Notes: generated by a model from the letters alone, not told the origin. Positions 44,910 to 54,653 are shown, counted from the first letter of the stretch. The stretch is DNA of 64,000 bases from Roseibium sp. Sym1 (GCF_027359675.1 NZ_CP114786.1:682001-746000), one strand, 5' to 3'. Translations and numbers: made by a program.

Positions 44910-45086
44910 ATGGCAATTGCATCCCATCTTCAGTGCCGGAGCGGACGGTACCACCTGCAAATCCAGCTGTCGGATGCGCAAAGCTACATGCTAGGCAAAT
45001 CAATCAATAGGAAGTCTGCAGGAACAAGCAGCGGCCGTGAAGCGCAACTTAGGTGCGGGAAATTCTTGGCTGGATCCACAAGATGA
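44910..45086 (+). pseudogene. N-terminal remnant of a DUF6538-type tyrosine integrase
   Basis: 58 codons from ATG 44910: ASHLQCRSGRYHLQIQL, SINRKSAGTSSGREAQLRCG. This is the pattern of the short N-terminal domain of integrases that begin with SHL-RRSG-YYFR and end REAR. A stop then truncates it, and no core or catalytic domain follows. Confidence 0.6.
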
Positions 45087-45346
45087 TTCACAGCGTCGAC
45101 TATCCCATGGTTTGGATTGCCCGGCTCACAGCACTTCTCATCGAGCCAAGCATCAGAAGTTTATTCCGAGCATCTCGCGAAGTGTCGACACATCAATCTT
45201 CGACTCCGCGGGATACGGATGGGCTTTTTTGATTTGATTGCGGGCGCCCGATCACACCGAAATCTGTCATTCCGTGGCCCAGGTCCGGCAGATCCGGTTT
45301 ATCAAAAGGCATTCCGCAATCACTCTGCCGATACCGGAACGGCTCA
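45087..45346. other. Intergenic, decayed sequence
   Basis: 260 bp between the integrase remnant and the end of the LivF-like gene. Short open frames exist but none has a ribosome-binding site or a recognisable product. Confidence 0.4.
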
Positions 45347-46045
45347 TCAAAGATAGGCTTCCGCTAGCGCGGCGCGGTCGGCTGCAGCCTCCTCCGGTGT
45401 CATCTTGAGCTGGATCTCGCCCGCTCGCAGAACGACGACATGGTCGGCAAGCGCCAAGGCGACCTCGATGAACTGTTCCACCAGCAAGACTCCCACATTC
45501 CGGTCGGTCAGCGCCTGCACGACAGTCACGAGGCGTTTGATGATCAATGGAGCCAGCCCAAGCGACATCTCGTCGATGAGGATGTAGCGGGGTCTTGCCA
45601 TAAGTGCGTGCCCGATCGCCAGCATCTGCTGCTGGCCGCCTGACAGGGTGCCGGCAATCTGATGGCGCCGTTCCTGAAGTTCTGGGAAAATCCCGAAAAC
45701 CTCCTCGAGAACGTTTTTCAGGTCGCGTGAAGCGCTGAATGACCCGGCCGCCAGCAGGTTGTCCTCAACCGAAAGGCGGGTAAGGGTCTGGTGGCCCTCT
45801 GGAACCGCGGCCAGACCGGTCCCGCGAATGCGGTCGGGGCTCATTCCGGTGACATCCGTGCCGTCGATACGCACACGCCCGCCAGCGACCGGGAGCACTC
45901 CGGCAACACCCAGAACGAGTTCCGACTTGCCTGCTCCATTGGCACCGAGCACCGCGGTGACCTTGCCCGGTTCGACAACCAGATCGATATCGCGGACAAC
46001 CGGCACCGGTCCGGTACCGATACTCAGGTTCTCAAGTTCAAGCAT
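45347..46045 (-). CDS. Branched-chain-type ABC transporter ATP-binding protein (LivF-like)
   Basis: 232 residues from ATG 46045, which overlaps the LivG-like stop (TGATG). Walker A GANGAGKS, signature LSGGQQQMLAIGHALMARP, Walker B YILIDEMSLGLAP, H-loop region VLLVEQFIEVAL. It hydrolyses ATP at the inner face of the membrane to drive import with the LivG-like partner. It is the last gene of the seven-gene operon that starts with the aldehyde dehydrogenase. Confidence 0.95.
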   Translation of the reverse strand: MLELENLSIGTGPVPVVRDIDLVVEPGKVTAVLGANGAGKSELVLGVAGVLPVAGGRVRIDGTDVTGMSPDRIRGTGLAAVPEGHQTLTRLSVEDNLLAAGSFSASRDLKNVLEEVFGIFPELQERRHQIAGTLSGGQQQMLAIGHALMARPRYILIDEMSLGLAPLIIKRLVTVVQALTDRNVGVLLVEQFIEVALALADHVVVLRAGEIQLKMTPEEAAADRAALAEAYL

Positions 46046-46767
46046 CAGGCCACCTCCCCGATATCGCCACCGAGATAAGCCGCCTGCACATGCGGATCGG
46101 CCAGGACCTCCTTCGTCGGACCGAAGGCGATCCGCTTGCCGAAATCGAGCACCAGCGTGTCGCGGCAGACGCGTTCGATCAGGTCGACATCGTGGTCGAT
46201 CACAAGCACCTGCGCGCCGCAAAAGTCAGGAATGCCGGAAATCAGTTGTCCGAGCGTTTCGGTCTCTTCGCCATTCAGTCCGCCCCCCGGCTCGTCGAGC
46301 ATGATCATCCGGGGGCTGCCGATGACACAGCGTGCAATGTCGGCAAGCCGCCGCTGATAGGTGTTGAGCGCCCCGCCGGGCTGGCCGAAAAGTTCGGTCA
46401 CGCCCGCAAACTGGGCGGCCCGGTCCAGATCGTCCCGTTTTCCTTCGGCCGCGCCGGGCAGGTTGTCGCAGATGGCCAGAAGGTTGTCGAACACCGTGAG
46501 ATCGTCTGCGATCTGAGCTTTCTGGAAACTCCGGCGCAGGCCCCAGAGCGCCCGGCGATGCGGTGCCATGTCCAGGAGGTTCGCACCATCCACCAGGACC
46601 CTGCCACCGGCGACGTCGATGAAGCCCGAAATCGCGTTCATGGTAGTCGTCTTGCCGGCCCCGTTCGGACCGATGATGCCACTAACCGGAGCTGTGAATT
46701 CGACGTTGATCGCATCGAGCGCGACCAATCCGCCAAAATGTACCGTCAGGTCTTCAACGCGGATCAT
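46045..46767 (-). CDS. Branched-chain-type ABC transporter ATP-binding protein (LivG-like)
   Basis: 240 residues from ATG 46767 (ATGA overlap with the permease stop). Walker A GPNGAGKTTT, Walker B RMIMLDEPGGGL, H-loop LVIDHDVDLIERV. The ABC signature is degenerate (LNTYQRRLADIARC in place of LSGGQ-like), so ATP turnover at that site may rely on the LivF-like partner. The C-terminal tail GDIGEVA replaces the usual YLG-rich end. Confidence 0.93.
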   Translation of the reverse strand: MIRVEDLTVHFGGLVALDAINVEFTAPVSGIIGPNGAGKTTTMNAISGFIDVAGGRVLVDGANLLDMAPHRRALWGLRRSFQKAQIADDLTVFDNLLAICDNLPGAAEGKRDDLDRAAQFAGVTELFGQPGGALNTYQRRLADIARCVIGSPRMIMLDEPGGGLNGEETETLGQLISGIPDFCGAQVLVIDHDVDLIERVCRDTLVLDFGKRIAFGPTKEVLADPHVQAAYLGGDIGEVA

Positions 46768-47744
46768 GGCCGGCCTGCCTTCGGTTTGCGTGAAAAGAGG
46801 CCATTGATCTGGCCGGCGATCCCGTCCGGAGCGGACATGACCGCATGCAGAAGCGCCGCTCCGAAAAAGACCAGAGCCAGATCGGCGTCGACACCCCAAT
46901 TGTTCAAAAGGCCCGGCGCGACCCGGTAGAGCACCGCCGTGAGCAGTGCGCCGTACCAGAAGCGCGCTCCGCCCACGACCACGAGCGCGAAGAACAGCAC
47001 GCTTTCCGGCGCGCGAAAGGTTGCCGCATCCAGAAGGCCCAGGCTGCCCGCAAGAAGACCGCCCCCAAGACCCGCCAAAAACCCGGACAGTCCGAAAGCC
47101 CAGGTCTTGTAGAGCGTGATATTGACACCGGACGCAAGCGCGGCGGCCTCGGATGTGCGGATGAGCGCCCAGGCGCGGCCGGGCTTCGTGCGCCGGTGCC
47201 ATTCGACCAGCAGAAAACCGAGGGCCACGACCGCGATCGCGTAGCGCAGATAGGCCCGGTCGGATTGCGCGATCACCGGCCGGCGCACTTCCGCGGCAAA
47301 GGAAGTCCCCACGCCCCAGAACCCCTCGCCGCCATTCGGGAACTGGTAGGCGGTGAAAACGATGTCGAGACCGCCGGCGACCATCAGAGTGATCAGCGCC
47401 AGATACAGGCCGCGCATGCGCAGGGCGGGCAGCGCAAGCACCATTCCGAAAAGGGACGTGCCGATGGCGGCGATCAGGAGATTGGCCTCGAACGGCATGT
47501 CATAGCCATGGTTGAGGCGCAGCGTAATCCAGCCGCCGACGCCCATCAGGCCGACCTGGGTCAGGCTGACCATGCCGAGGCGCGCATACATGAAACCCGC
47601 GCCGATCGCCGCAAGTGTGAATGCGCCCGTGGAGGTGAATATCTTGACCCATTGCCCGCCGGCTGCGACCGGCAGGAAAGCAAACGCCAGGAGCACCAGG
47701 ACGATGCCCGCGCGGCCCGACGACAGAACCGGCTTGTGCATCAT
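46764..47744 (-). CDS. Branched-chain-type ABC transporter permease (LivM-like)
   Basis: 326 residues from ATG 47744, which overlaps the LivH-like stop; ATG 47741 is equally possible. About ten hydrophobic helices, with GLYLALITLMVAGGLDIVFT and the permease loop GRAWALIRTSEAAALASGVN characteristic of LivM. GSLGLLDAATFRAPESVLFF continues the family pattern. Inner-membrane pore subunit paired with LivH. Confidence 0.93.
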   Translation of the reverse strand: MMHKPVLSSGRAGIVLVLLAFAFLPVAAGGQWVKIFTSTGAFTLAAIGAGFMYARLGMVSLTQVGLMGVGGWITLRLNHGYDMPFEANLLIAAIGTSLFGMVLALPALRMRGLYLALITLMVAGGLDIVFTAYQFPNGGEGFWGVGTSFAAEVRRPVIAQSDRAYLRYAIAVVALGFLLVEWHRRTKPGRAWALIRTSEAAALASGVNITLYKTWAFGLSGFLAGLGGGLLAGSLGLLDAATFRAPESVLFFALVVVGGARFWYGALLTAVLYRVAPGLLNNWGVDADLALVFFGAALLHAVMSAPDGIAGQINGLFSRKPKAGRP

Positions 47745-48694
47745 TCCTCTCCCGTAATGCTGATCCGGCGGCGCCAGTTCATCGCGAGCAGCACAAGGGC
47801 CGCGATCACGAAAGGGGCCACAGGGCGTACATTTTTCAATTGAGGTGAAAGCGTCAGAAGGCTTTCGATGACACCCATCGTCAGCCCGCCCATGAGCACG
47901 TCGGGCAGCGATTCCAGGCGGCCCGCGATCGCCGCTGCGACGCAGGGAATGACCAGAAAAGTGATCACCGCGGGTTCCAGCCGCACCAGGTCGCCGAAGA
48001 AGAAACCTGTCAGTCCGAAGAGCAATCCGGCGACACCCCAGGCCACCGTTTCGACCCTGAGGATCGGAATGCCGATCAGGGCGGAAAGACGGCGGTTGTT
48101 GGCAAGGGCGCGCATCTGCAATCCGATCCGGGTCCGGTTGAGCGCAATGGAAATCGCGACCACCAGAAACACCGACAACGCGATCACGATGAGCCGCGTG
48201 ACGGTCACCCGCAGGCCCAGGATCATGACGGCGGACTTGTCTGTCGGGAGCGCGAACTTGCGCGGGTCGTCGGAAAACAGGAAGCTGACGACACCGAGGA
48301 TCACGAGCGCGAATCCGAGTGTGGCAACCGCCTTGACCACCGGTTCGCGCCATTCCATGCGCGGGGCCACGCCCCGCCCGTAGCCCAGCGCGAGCCCGAC
48401 CGAGAGCGCAAGCCCGGCGATCCAGGCGACCGGCTGGGGCCAGCCCCATTGAACCGCCTGCCAGGCGAACATCACCCCGGCCATGCCGATGGCGCCGGCC
48501 GCAAGATTGAGCACACCGGTCGCACGGTAGAGGACCACCAGGCCAATACCGCCGAGCGCGTAGAGCGATCCGACGGCGAGGCCGGAAACGAGAAACAACC
48601 CGACAACGGCCGAGGGTTTTCCGGCTCCCAGCCAAAGCACCATGATCACGCAGGCCGCGATCCAGACGACCGCCGACGTTATTATCTGCCGCAT
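47741..48694 (-). CDS. Branched-chain-type ABC transporter permease (LivH-like)
   Basis: 317 residues from ATG 48694 with GGAG six bases upstream. SGLAVGSLYALGGIGLVVLY and ATGVLNLAAGAIGMAGVMFA are LivH hallmarks, and RIGLQMRALANNRRLSALIG is the coupling loop. Eight or nine helices. It follows the binding-protein gene by 66 bp. Confidence 0.93.
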   Translation of the reverse strand: MRQIITSAVVWIAACVIMVLWLGAGKPSAVVGLFLVSGLAVGSLYALGGIGLVVLYRATGVLNLAAGAIGMAGVMFAWQAVQWGWPQPVAWIAGLALSVGLALGYGRGVAPRMEWREPVVKAVATLGFALVILGVVSFLFSDDPRKFALPTDKSAVMILGLRVTVTRLIVIALSVFLVVAISIALNRTRIGLQMRALANNRRLSALIGIPILRVETVAWGVAGLLFGLTGFFFGDLVRLEPAVITFLVIPCVAAAIAGRLESLPDVLMGGLTMGVIESLLTLSPQLKNVRPVAPFVIAALVLLAMNWRRRISITGEE

Positions 48695-48760
48695 AGAGAG
48701 CTCCAAAATTCGGCGGGCGCGCTGGTGACGCGCCGCGCCTTATCCCGCCAGGTAAGGGCC

Positions 48761-50011
48761 TCAGCGGATGCCGAGCGCCTTTTCCTGCTCGAAAATCGGC
48801 TCGAAATACGGGCTGTCGTATTCGTAGCAGTCGCGCACGGTCTCAAAGCCACCGTCCTTTACCAGCACCATCGTGCCGGCATGGTTCGGCATGTGCCGGT
48901 CGGCTTCACCCACATAATAGGGGCCGCACAGCAGGTCAGACGTCGCTCCCTTGATCTGCGTGATCGCTGAAGTCACCGCCTCGCGGCTGTCGAGCTGGCC
49001 AGGATCCATGGCAAGCAGCGCATCGACAAAGAACTTGGCCGAGACGAAACCCGACTGGCTGAACGTATCGCGGGCAGCACCGTCGGGCGCATAGGCGTCC
49101 ATGACGGCCAGCCAGTTGGTCGCGTCCGGTCCGCCCTTGTCCCAAGGTGTCAGTTCGGCGTTCACGTAGATCTTGCCGTCCCAGTATTCCCCGAGCGCCT
49201 CGGGCACCGTCTTGTCATAGAGCGGGGTCGAGGAAGCCCATTGGTAGGCATCGCCGAACCCCTGTTCCTCGGCAGCCTTCAGGAAAGCGATCGCAAGACC
49301 GGCCGGCAGGTTTACCAGAATGGTGTCCGCGCCCGAGGCCACGGCTTCCAGCAGGCCGGAATTCACGTCCGGAGACGCCGGATTGAGCAGGACCGTCGAG
49401 CCGACCAGGTCGTTCGAGGTCATGTACCACTCCATCGCGCCGCAGGACCAGGGTCCGACGTTTGGAATCGCAAGGCCGATACAGGAGATGTTTTTCGCGC
49501 CCTTGTCCTCGACCATGTATTGGGCGGCTCCGATGGTGGAGGGAAGCGGCCCCTGGTTGGTGGAGACGATATTCGAGCTTTCGAAACACTCGGAAACGGC
49601 ACAGGCCGAGGCCATCGCCATGATTCCCTTGTCCCGGTAGGTGTTGGCGTTGACGGCCATTTCGACGAACGAACCGTTGCCGACGATGGCAACGACATTT
49701 TCGTCGTCCAGAAGCTTGGACGCAGCCTGCGCCGCCAGTTCGGGGTTCCACTGGTCGTTCTCAACGAGGTATTCTATCGGCCGGCCATGGATGCCGCCAT
49801 TGGCGTTGACGCAGTCGAAATAGGCGGCGGCGGCGGTCGTTGAAGCCGAGAAGTCGCCCGGAGCGGCGTTGCCGTGGATGCCACCCACCTTGATCGGCGC
49901 GCCGGTTGCGGCCTCTCCCGTGTTCATCCCGCAGGATGTTTCGGCCGAAGCAGCACTTGCGCAGAGCATAAGTGCGATCGCTCCAACCCCTGCTGTCACA
50001 AGAGTTTTCAT
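48761..50011 (-). CDS. ABC transporter substrate-binding protein (Peripla_BP_6)
   Basis: 416 residues from ATG 50011 (AGGGAGG upstream). Signal peptide MKTLVTAGVGAIALMLCASA with cleavage near ASAET. Type I periplasmic-binding fold: PIKVGGIHGNAAPGDFSAST, DENVVAIVGNGSFVEMAVNA, MVEDKGAKNISCIGLAIPN. Several Cys in the mature protein could form disulfides. It captures the substrate in the periplasm for the LivHMGF-like complex. Given the alcohol and aldehyde dehydrogenases upstream, the ligand may be an alcohol or acid and not an amino acid; this is inference. Confidence 0.93.
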   Translation of the reverse strand: MKTLVTAGVGAIALMLCASAASAETSCGMNTGEAATGAPIKVGGIHGNAAPGDFSASTTAAAAYFDCVNANGGIHGRPIEYLVENDQWNPELAAQAASKLLDDENVVAIVGNGSFVEMAVNANTYRDKGIMAMASACAVSECFESSNIVSTNQGPLPSTIGAAQYMVEDKGAKNISCIGLAIPNVGPWSCGAMEWYMTSNDLVGSTVLLNPASPDVNSGLLEAVASGADTILVNLPAGLAIAFLKAAEEQGFGDAYQWASSTPLYDKTVPEALGEYWDGKIYVNAELTPWDKGGPDATNWLAVMDAYAPDGAARDTFSQSGFVSAKFFVDALLAMDPGQLDSREAVTSAITQIKGATSDLLCGPYYVGEADRHMPNHAGTMVLVKDGGFETVRDCYEYDSPYFEPIFEQEKALGIR

Positions 50012-50120
50012 GATTTTCCTCCCTGGAAGACAGCTGCTGCGAGGATCTGTCGGCTCACAGCAGCGGTATGAAGCCCCCGCCCGGCCCTCCTCAAGGCCGG
50101 ACAGCGGCAAAGAATGCGGA

Positions 50121-51731
50121 TCACGCCGCCTGAGTTGCGAGGCTCTCCTTTCCGGTGATAAAGCGTGCGCAGCGCTCGGCGATCATCATCGTCGGGGCGT
50201 TCGTGTTGCCTGAGACAAGCGTCGGCATGATCGACGCGTCTGCCACGCGCAGCCCGTCGATCTGATGGACGCGCAGCTCCGCGTCGACCACCGCCTCGCG
50301 GTCCCCGCCCGGCCCCATCTTTGCGGTCCCGACCGGATGGAACACGGTCTTTGCCGTCTGGCGCACATAGTCGCGCAGTCCGTCCATGTCCTTCTCGAGG
50401 CCCGGCTCGGGCAGGGCCCGCCGCTTGATCAGTTTCGCGAGCGACGGCGCTTCGAGAATCTCGATGCCCTTGAGCACGCCGCGTGCAAGCACCTCGAGAT
50501 CGTCGCTGTCGCTGAAGCTCCCGGCGTCAAAGAGCGCGCGTTCCTTCGGATCGGCGGAGCGCAGCCGCACCGAGCCGCGCGATTTCGGGCGCAGGAAACA
50601 CGGTCCGATGGCGATGCCGTGCCTGGCGATCGGTTCGCGGTCGGCCCAGCCGACCATGAACGGCAGCACGTGGAACTGCACGTCCGGCTGCCCGGCCCCC
50701 GAGACATCGACAAAGCCTCCGGCCTCGACCACGTTCGAGGTCAAAAGTCCGGTGCGCGTTGCCATGTACTGCAGCATGTGCTTGACCGAGCGCAGGCCCT
50801 TGTCCTCCTGGAAGATCGAGATCGGATCATGGGTTTCGCCCTGCACCGTCGATTCCAGGTGGTCCTGATAGTTCGAACCGACGCCCGGAAGATCGGCGAC
50901 GACATCGATTCCGTGGCTCTTCAGATGATCGGCCGGCCCAACCCCCGAAAGCTGGAGCAGCCGCGGCGTCTCGATGGCACCGGCACACATGACGATCTCA
51001 CGCCGCGCCTTCAGTTCACGTCCATCTTCCAGCACCACGCCGGTCGCCCGCCTGCCATCGAAAGTAATCCGCGCCACGCGGGTTTCGGTCATGATGGTGA
51101 GATTGTCGCGTCCCTCGGCCTTGCGAAGAAACGCCTGGGCGGCGGACCAGCGCCGTCCGTTGTGGGTCGTCGTCTGATAAAAGCCGACACCCGTCTGAAC
51201 CGCCCCGTTGAAGTCGGGATTATAGGGCACCCCGGCTTCCTGGGCGGCTCGAATGAAGGCGCGGCAAAGCGGATGCTTGTGACGGACCTCCGAGACATGC
51301 AGTTCGCCCTCGGTCCCGTGATAACCATCGGCCATGACGAGGTTGTTCTCGAGACTGCGGAAGACCGGCAGAACGTCTTCGTAGGACCAGCCCCTGTTCC
51401 CCAGCTGGGCCCAGTTGTTGTAGTCGTCTGCATGGCCGCGGACGTAAAGCATCGCGTTCACCGAGGACCCGCCGCCGATCACCTGGCCCTGGATGACGAT
51501 CGAGTCGCGGTTGTTCACGCCCTCGCTCTTTTCCCCCACATAGGCGACGATATCGCGCCCCTTCTCGATGACCTTGAAGAAGGTCGCCGGAATATGGATC
51601 CACGGGTGGGTATCCTTGCGGCCGCTCTCGAGCAGGAGGACGCGGTTCTTGCCGTCCTCGGACAGGCGGGATGCCATGACGCAGCCCGAAGAACCGCCGC
51701 CCACGACTATGAAATCGAATTCGTTACTCAT
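50121..51731 (-). CDS. GMC-family alcohol oxidoreductase (choline dehydrogenase-like)
   Basis: 536 residues from ATG 51731. FAD-binding Rossmann motif FIVVGGGSSGCVMASRLSED at the N-terminus, GMC signature regions GQVIGGGSSVNAMLYVRGHA and MCAGAIETPRLLQLSGVGPA, and C-terminal active-site blocks TVFHPVGTAKMGPGG and SGNTNAPTMMIAERCARFI, with His and Asn in the usual places. It oxidises a primary alcohol to an aldehyde with FAD; electrons go to an unknown acceptor. It lies 13 bp after the aldehyde dehydrogenase, which would take the product onward. Confidence 0.94.
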   Translation of the reverse strand: MSNEFDFIVVGGGSSGCVMASRLSEDGKNRVLLLESGRKDTHPWIHIPATFFKVIEKGRDIVAYVGEKSEGVNNRDSIVIQGQVIGGGSSVNAMLYVRGHADDYNNWAQLGNRGWSYEDVLPVFRSLENNLVMADGYHGTEGELHVSEVRHKHPLCRAFIRAAQEAGVPYNPDFNGAVQTGVGFYQTTTHNGRRWSAAQAFLRKAEGRDNLTIMTETRVARITFDGRRATGVVLEDGRELKARREIVMCAGAIETPRLLQLSGVGPADHLKSHGIDVVADLPGVGSNYQDHLESTVQGETHDPISIFQEDKGLRSVKHMLQYMATRTGLLTSNVVEAGGFVDVSGAGQPDVQFHVLPFMVGWADREPIARHGIAIGPCFLRPKSRGSVRLRSADPKERALFDAGSFSDSDDLEVLARGVLKGIEILEAPSLAKLIKRRALPEPGLEKDMDGLRDYVRQTAKTVFHPVGTAKMGPGGDREAVVDAELRVHQIDGLRVADASIMPTLVSGNTNAPTMMIAERCARFITGKESLATQAA

Positions 51732-51744
51732 CCAACTGCCCCCC

Positions 51745-53151
51745 TTACTGAAAAACCACCTGGATATCGGTGTTTTCGAACAGGCCCTCCTCGCCGAATT
51801 CCACACCGATGCCGGAGCGCTTGACGCCGCCGAAGGGCGCGTTGGGCTGGATGGCACCATGCTTGTTGATCCAGACCGAACCGCACTCCATCCGCAGCGC
51901 GATCCGCTTCGCGGCCTCGATGTCCCGGGACCAGACCGAACCGCCGAGACCGTTTGTCGAGTCGTTGGCCTGCGCGATCGCCTCCTCCACGTCCGTGTAA
52001 CGAATGATGGGCAGTGCCGGACCGAACTGTTCTTCCGTCACCAGGGGCGACTGGTCATCGAGTTCGGAAATCAGCGTTACCGGGTAGAACAGTCCCTCAT
52101 CCGGAGCTCCGCCGATGAGCACGTTGCCCTCCTTACCAGCGGAGGCGACCAGGGCCCTCACCTTGTCGAACTGCTTCTTGTTGTTGATGGGCCCCAGATG
52201 AACGGTTTCGTCGAGCCCGTTGCCAACCTTGACATTGCGGGAATAGGCCACCAGCGCATCGCAGACCGCATCGTGGATGCTGTCATGCACGTAAAGCCGT
52301 TTCATTGCCGCGCAGGTCTGTCCGTTGTTGATGAATGCGCCCCAGAACAGCCCCTCGGCAATCGCCTCCGGATCGCAATCCGGCAGAACGATACCCGCGT
52401 CGTTGCCGCCAAGCTCCAGGGTCAGCCGCTTCATTGTCGGCGCAGCTGAGCGCATGACCTTCTCGCCGGTGCCGCAGGACCCGGTGAAGACGATCTTGCG
52501 GATGTCGGGATGCGCGGACATTGCCGCGCCGACATTGAACAGGGTGTCGTCGGAGGTCACGACGTTGAGGACCCCGGCCGGCAGGACCTCGCACATGGCC
52601 TTGACTGCAAGGAGCGTGGAAAGCGGCGTGAAGGGCGAGGGCTTGATCACGACGGTGTTGCCGGCGCGCAGGGCCGGCAAAATGTGCCAGACCGCGATCA
52701 TCACCGGCCAGTTCCACGGCGTGATGGAACCAACGACGCCGATCGGCTTGCGGTGCAGCTCGACGCGGCCCTCATTGTCGTCCTGAAGCACCTTGACAGG
52801 AATGTCCAGGGAGGCCGTGTAGCCGGCCCAGGCCTGCGCTCCACCCAGTTCGAAACGTGAGCCCATGCCGCCAAGAGGCTTGCCCTGTTCCATGGTCAGG
52901 ACACGGGCAATGCTTTCGGCGTCTTGTTCAAGCTGGCCCGCCAGCTTGCCGCAAATCGCCTTGCGTTCGGCATCCGGCAGCGCGGCCCAGCGCGGGAACG
53001 CTGCTTTCGCTGCGGCAACTGCGCGTTCCAGGTCGTCTTCCGTCGCGTTCGGCGCCTTTCCGACCAGTTCACCGGTTGCTGGGTTCAAGATGTCGAACGT
53101 GGTCGTACCGGCGACAGTCTGGTCACCGATAATCATACTGAGATCCAGCAT
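51745..53151 (-). CDS. NAD(P)-dependent aldehyde dehydrogenase
   Basis: 468 residues. Motifs: VGSITPWNWPVMIAVWHILP, VIKPSPFTPLS, KIVFTGSCGTGEKVM, LELGGNDAGIVLPDCD with the general-base Glu, and NNGQTCAAMKRLYV with the catalytic Cys. FTGSCGTG replaces the common FTGSTxxG. It converts an aldehyde to an acid. It is the first gene of the operon with the GMC oxidoreductase and the ABC importer and diverges from the AraC regulator. GGAG precedes the ATG. Confidence 0.96.
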   Translation of the reverse strand: MLDLSMIIGDQTVAGTTTFDILNPATGELVGKAPNATEDDLERAVAAAKAAFPRWAALPDAERKAICGKLAGQLEQDAESIARVLTMEQGKPLGGMGSRFELGGAQAWAGYTASLDIPVKVLQDDNEGRVELHRKPIGVVGSITPWNWPVMIAVWHILPALRAGNTVVIKPSPFTPLSTLLAVKAMCEVLPAGVLNVVTSDDTLFNVGAAMSAHPDIRKIVFTGSCGTGEKVMRSAAPTMKRLTLELGGNDAGIVLPDCDPEAIAEGLFWGAFINNGQTCAAMKRLYVHDSIHDAVCDALVAYSRNVKVGNGLDETVHLGPINNKKQFDKVRALVASAGKEGNVLIGGAPDEGLFYPVTLISELDDQSPLVTEEQFGPALPIIRYTDVEEAIAQANDSTNGLGGSVWSRDIEAAKRIALRMECGSVWINKHGAIQPNAPFGGVKRSGIGVEFGEEGLFENTDIQVVFQ

Positions 53152-53289
53152 GCTCTCCTCCCTAATATTCCGGAATAAGCATGCGCGTCGTTCAGGTTGT
53201 TATTCTTGGTCTGCGGCGTCACATAAATTGGACAACGGCGACACATTAGTGTTTCATTTGCAACTAAATCGCACTTTGGGCGCCCGGAC

Positions 53290-54246
53290 ATGAACCTTCA
53301 AAGCGAAACGCAAAAGATCCCGGTCGAGAAATTCGTCGCCGATTTGCGGCAGGTCTGCGGCCGGTTCGACATTCGTCAGGATCACGCCCAGGCATGGATA
53401 GATGGCGCGATTTCACTCGACGAGCGGGCCGGGATCGAGATCGTGAATGTCGCCACGTCCGTGCAGCAGATCCTGCGTACCGCGTCCGATATCCGCCGCG
53501 ACAGCGGTGAAAACTACTTCCTGATCATGCAGCATTCCGGCAACGCGCTGATGAGCCAGAACGACGGCAGCTTCATGCTCAGTCCCGGCGACATGATCCT
53601 GATCGACAGCGCCATCCCGTCGGAGTTTACGTTCTTCGGCACCCAGAACCGCCAGATTTCCATTCACCTGCCGCGTGAGGAGATGCACTCCCGCTTCGGA
53701 TACGACCTGGTCAAAGGTGGACTGGCCGTTCCGCGCAGCAATCCGTCAAATATCGCACTCCAGGGGATCATCGGCTCCATTTTCAGCAAGCCGGATCTCA
53801 GCCCCCCAACCAAGACCTGCCTGCGGGAAGCGCTGATGGGGATTGTCGGCGCCATCCTCTACGAGCGATCCGGGCGCGAGGATTTTAGCGGGGTTCAAAG
53901 CGAGATCTACGGCACGCGCGCGCTTTCGCAGGCCCGGGCCTATATCGACGCGAACTACAGAAACCCCGAGCTTTCGTTCCAGTCCATGGCCGATGATCTG
54001 GGAACATCGCTGCGCCAGATCCAGCGCGCCTTCTCCTCGTCCGACCCTGGCCTGACACCGAGCAAGTATCTCCTGGTCAAGCGTCTCGAACATGCACGGC
54101 ACGGGCTTGACGAAAGAAGAAGGGGCAAACGCGACGATCACATATCGGCGATTGCTTATGAGGCCGGTTTTTCCGACCTTTCATACTTCTACCGCTGTTT
54201 TCGCAAGAGCTTCGGCAAAACGCCTCGAGCCTATCTGGAAGCTTAG
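53290..54246 (+). CDS. AraC family transcriptional regulator
   Basis: 318 residues. The N-terminal AraC_binding_2-like sensor (SGENYFLIMQHSGNALMSQN, MLSPGDMILIDSAIPSEFTF) precedes a C-terminal double HTH (LSFQSMADDLGTSLRQIQRA and ISAIAYEAGFSDLSYFYRCF, RKSFGKTPRAYLEA). Its divergent position, 138 bp from the aldehyde dehydrogenase start, suggests it activates that operon on sensing the substrate or an intermediate. Confidence 0.94.
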   Translation: MNLQSETQKIPVEKFVADLRQVCGRFDIRQDHAQAWIDGAISLDERAGIEIVNVATSVQQILRTASDIRRDSGENYFLIMQHSGNALMSQNDGSFMLSPGDMILIDSAIPSEFTFFGTQNRQISIHLPREEMHSRFGYDLVKGGLAVPRSNPSNIALQGIIGSIFSKPDLSPPTKTCLREALMGIVGAILYERSGREDFSGVQSEIYGTRALSQARAYIDANYRNPELSFQSMADDLGTSLRQIQRAFSSSDPGLTPSKYLLVKRLEHARHGLDERRRGKRDDHISAIAYEAGFSDLSYFYRCFRKSFGKTPRAYLEA

Positions 54247-54653
54247 AAAACGGACCTACCGGGCAGGGTTTCACCTGCCTGATCCAGCTCATTCCTTCGT
54301 CCCGAATGGCTCTGTTTTGCCGGACAGGCATTGAAAACGCGCAGCGATAACGATGCCCGCGCTGCAGGCCATTGTCCCGGTGATCGACACCTTTCCCGTT
54401 CATCCGCCAGATCCTGACCGCTGACGCCGCTCCCGAAACCGACGCAACGTTTCCCGGGATCGGGCCATGATCGCAATCCACGATCAGATTTTCTGCAGCC
54501 GATACAGACCCAGGCCCTCTCTTTTTGCAAGGCATTGAAATTTATAGATAAAATTGACTCACATCTATCAGATCACCTTGCAAGAAAGCGACTCCTGTTG
54601 CATAAAAATGAAAAAACTGTATTTATGACATAATAGTAATGGGAGGACGTACT
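54247..54653. other. Intergenic region before the TctCBA operon
   Basis: About 400 bp. No gene is supported. The last 110 bp are AT-rich (TTTATAGATAAAATTGACTC near 54540-54559) and likely contain the promoter of the plus-strand operon. Confidence 0.45.

Noticed and set aside
48694..50011. Amino-acid specificity for the Liv-type ABC system
   Set aside because: Family resemblance alone does not fix the substrate, and the neighbouring alcohol and aldehyde dehydrogenases argue for something else, so no liv gene symbols were assigned.
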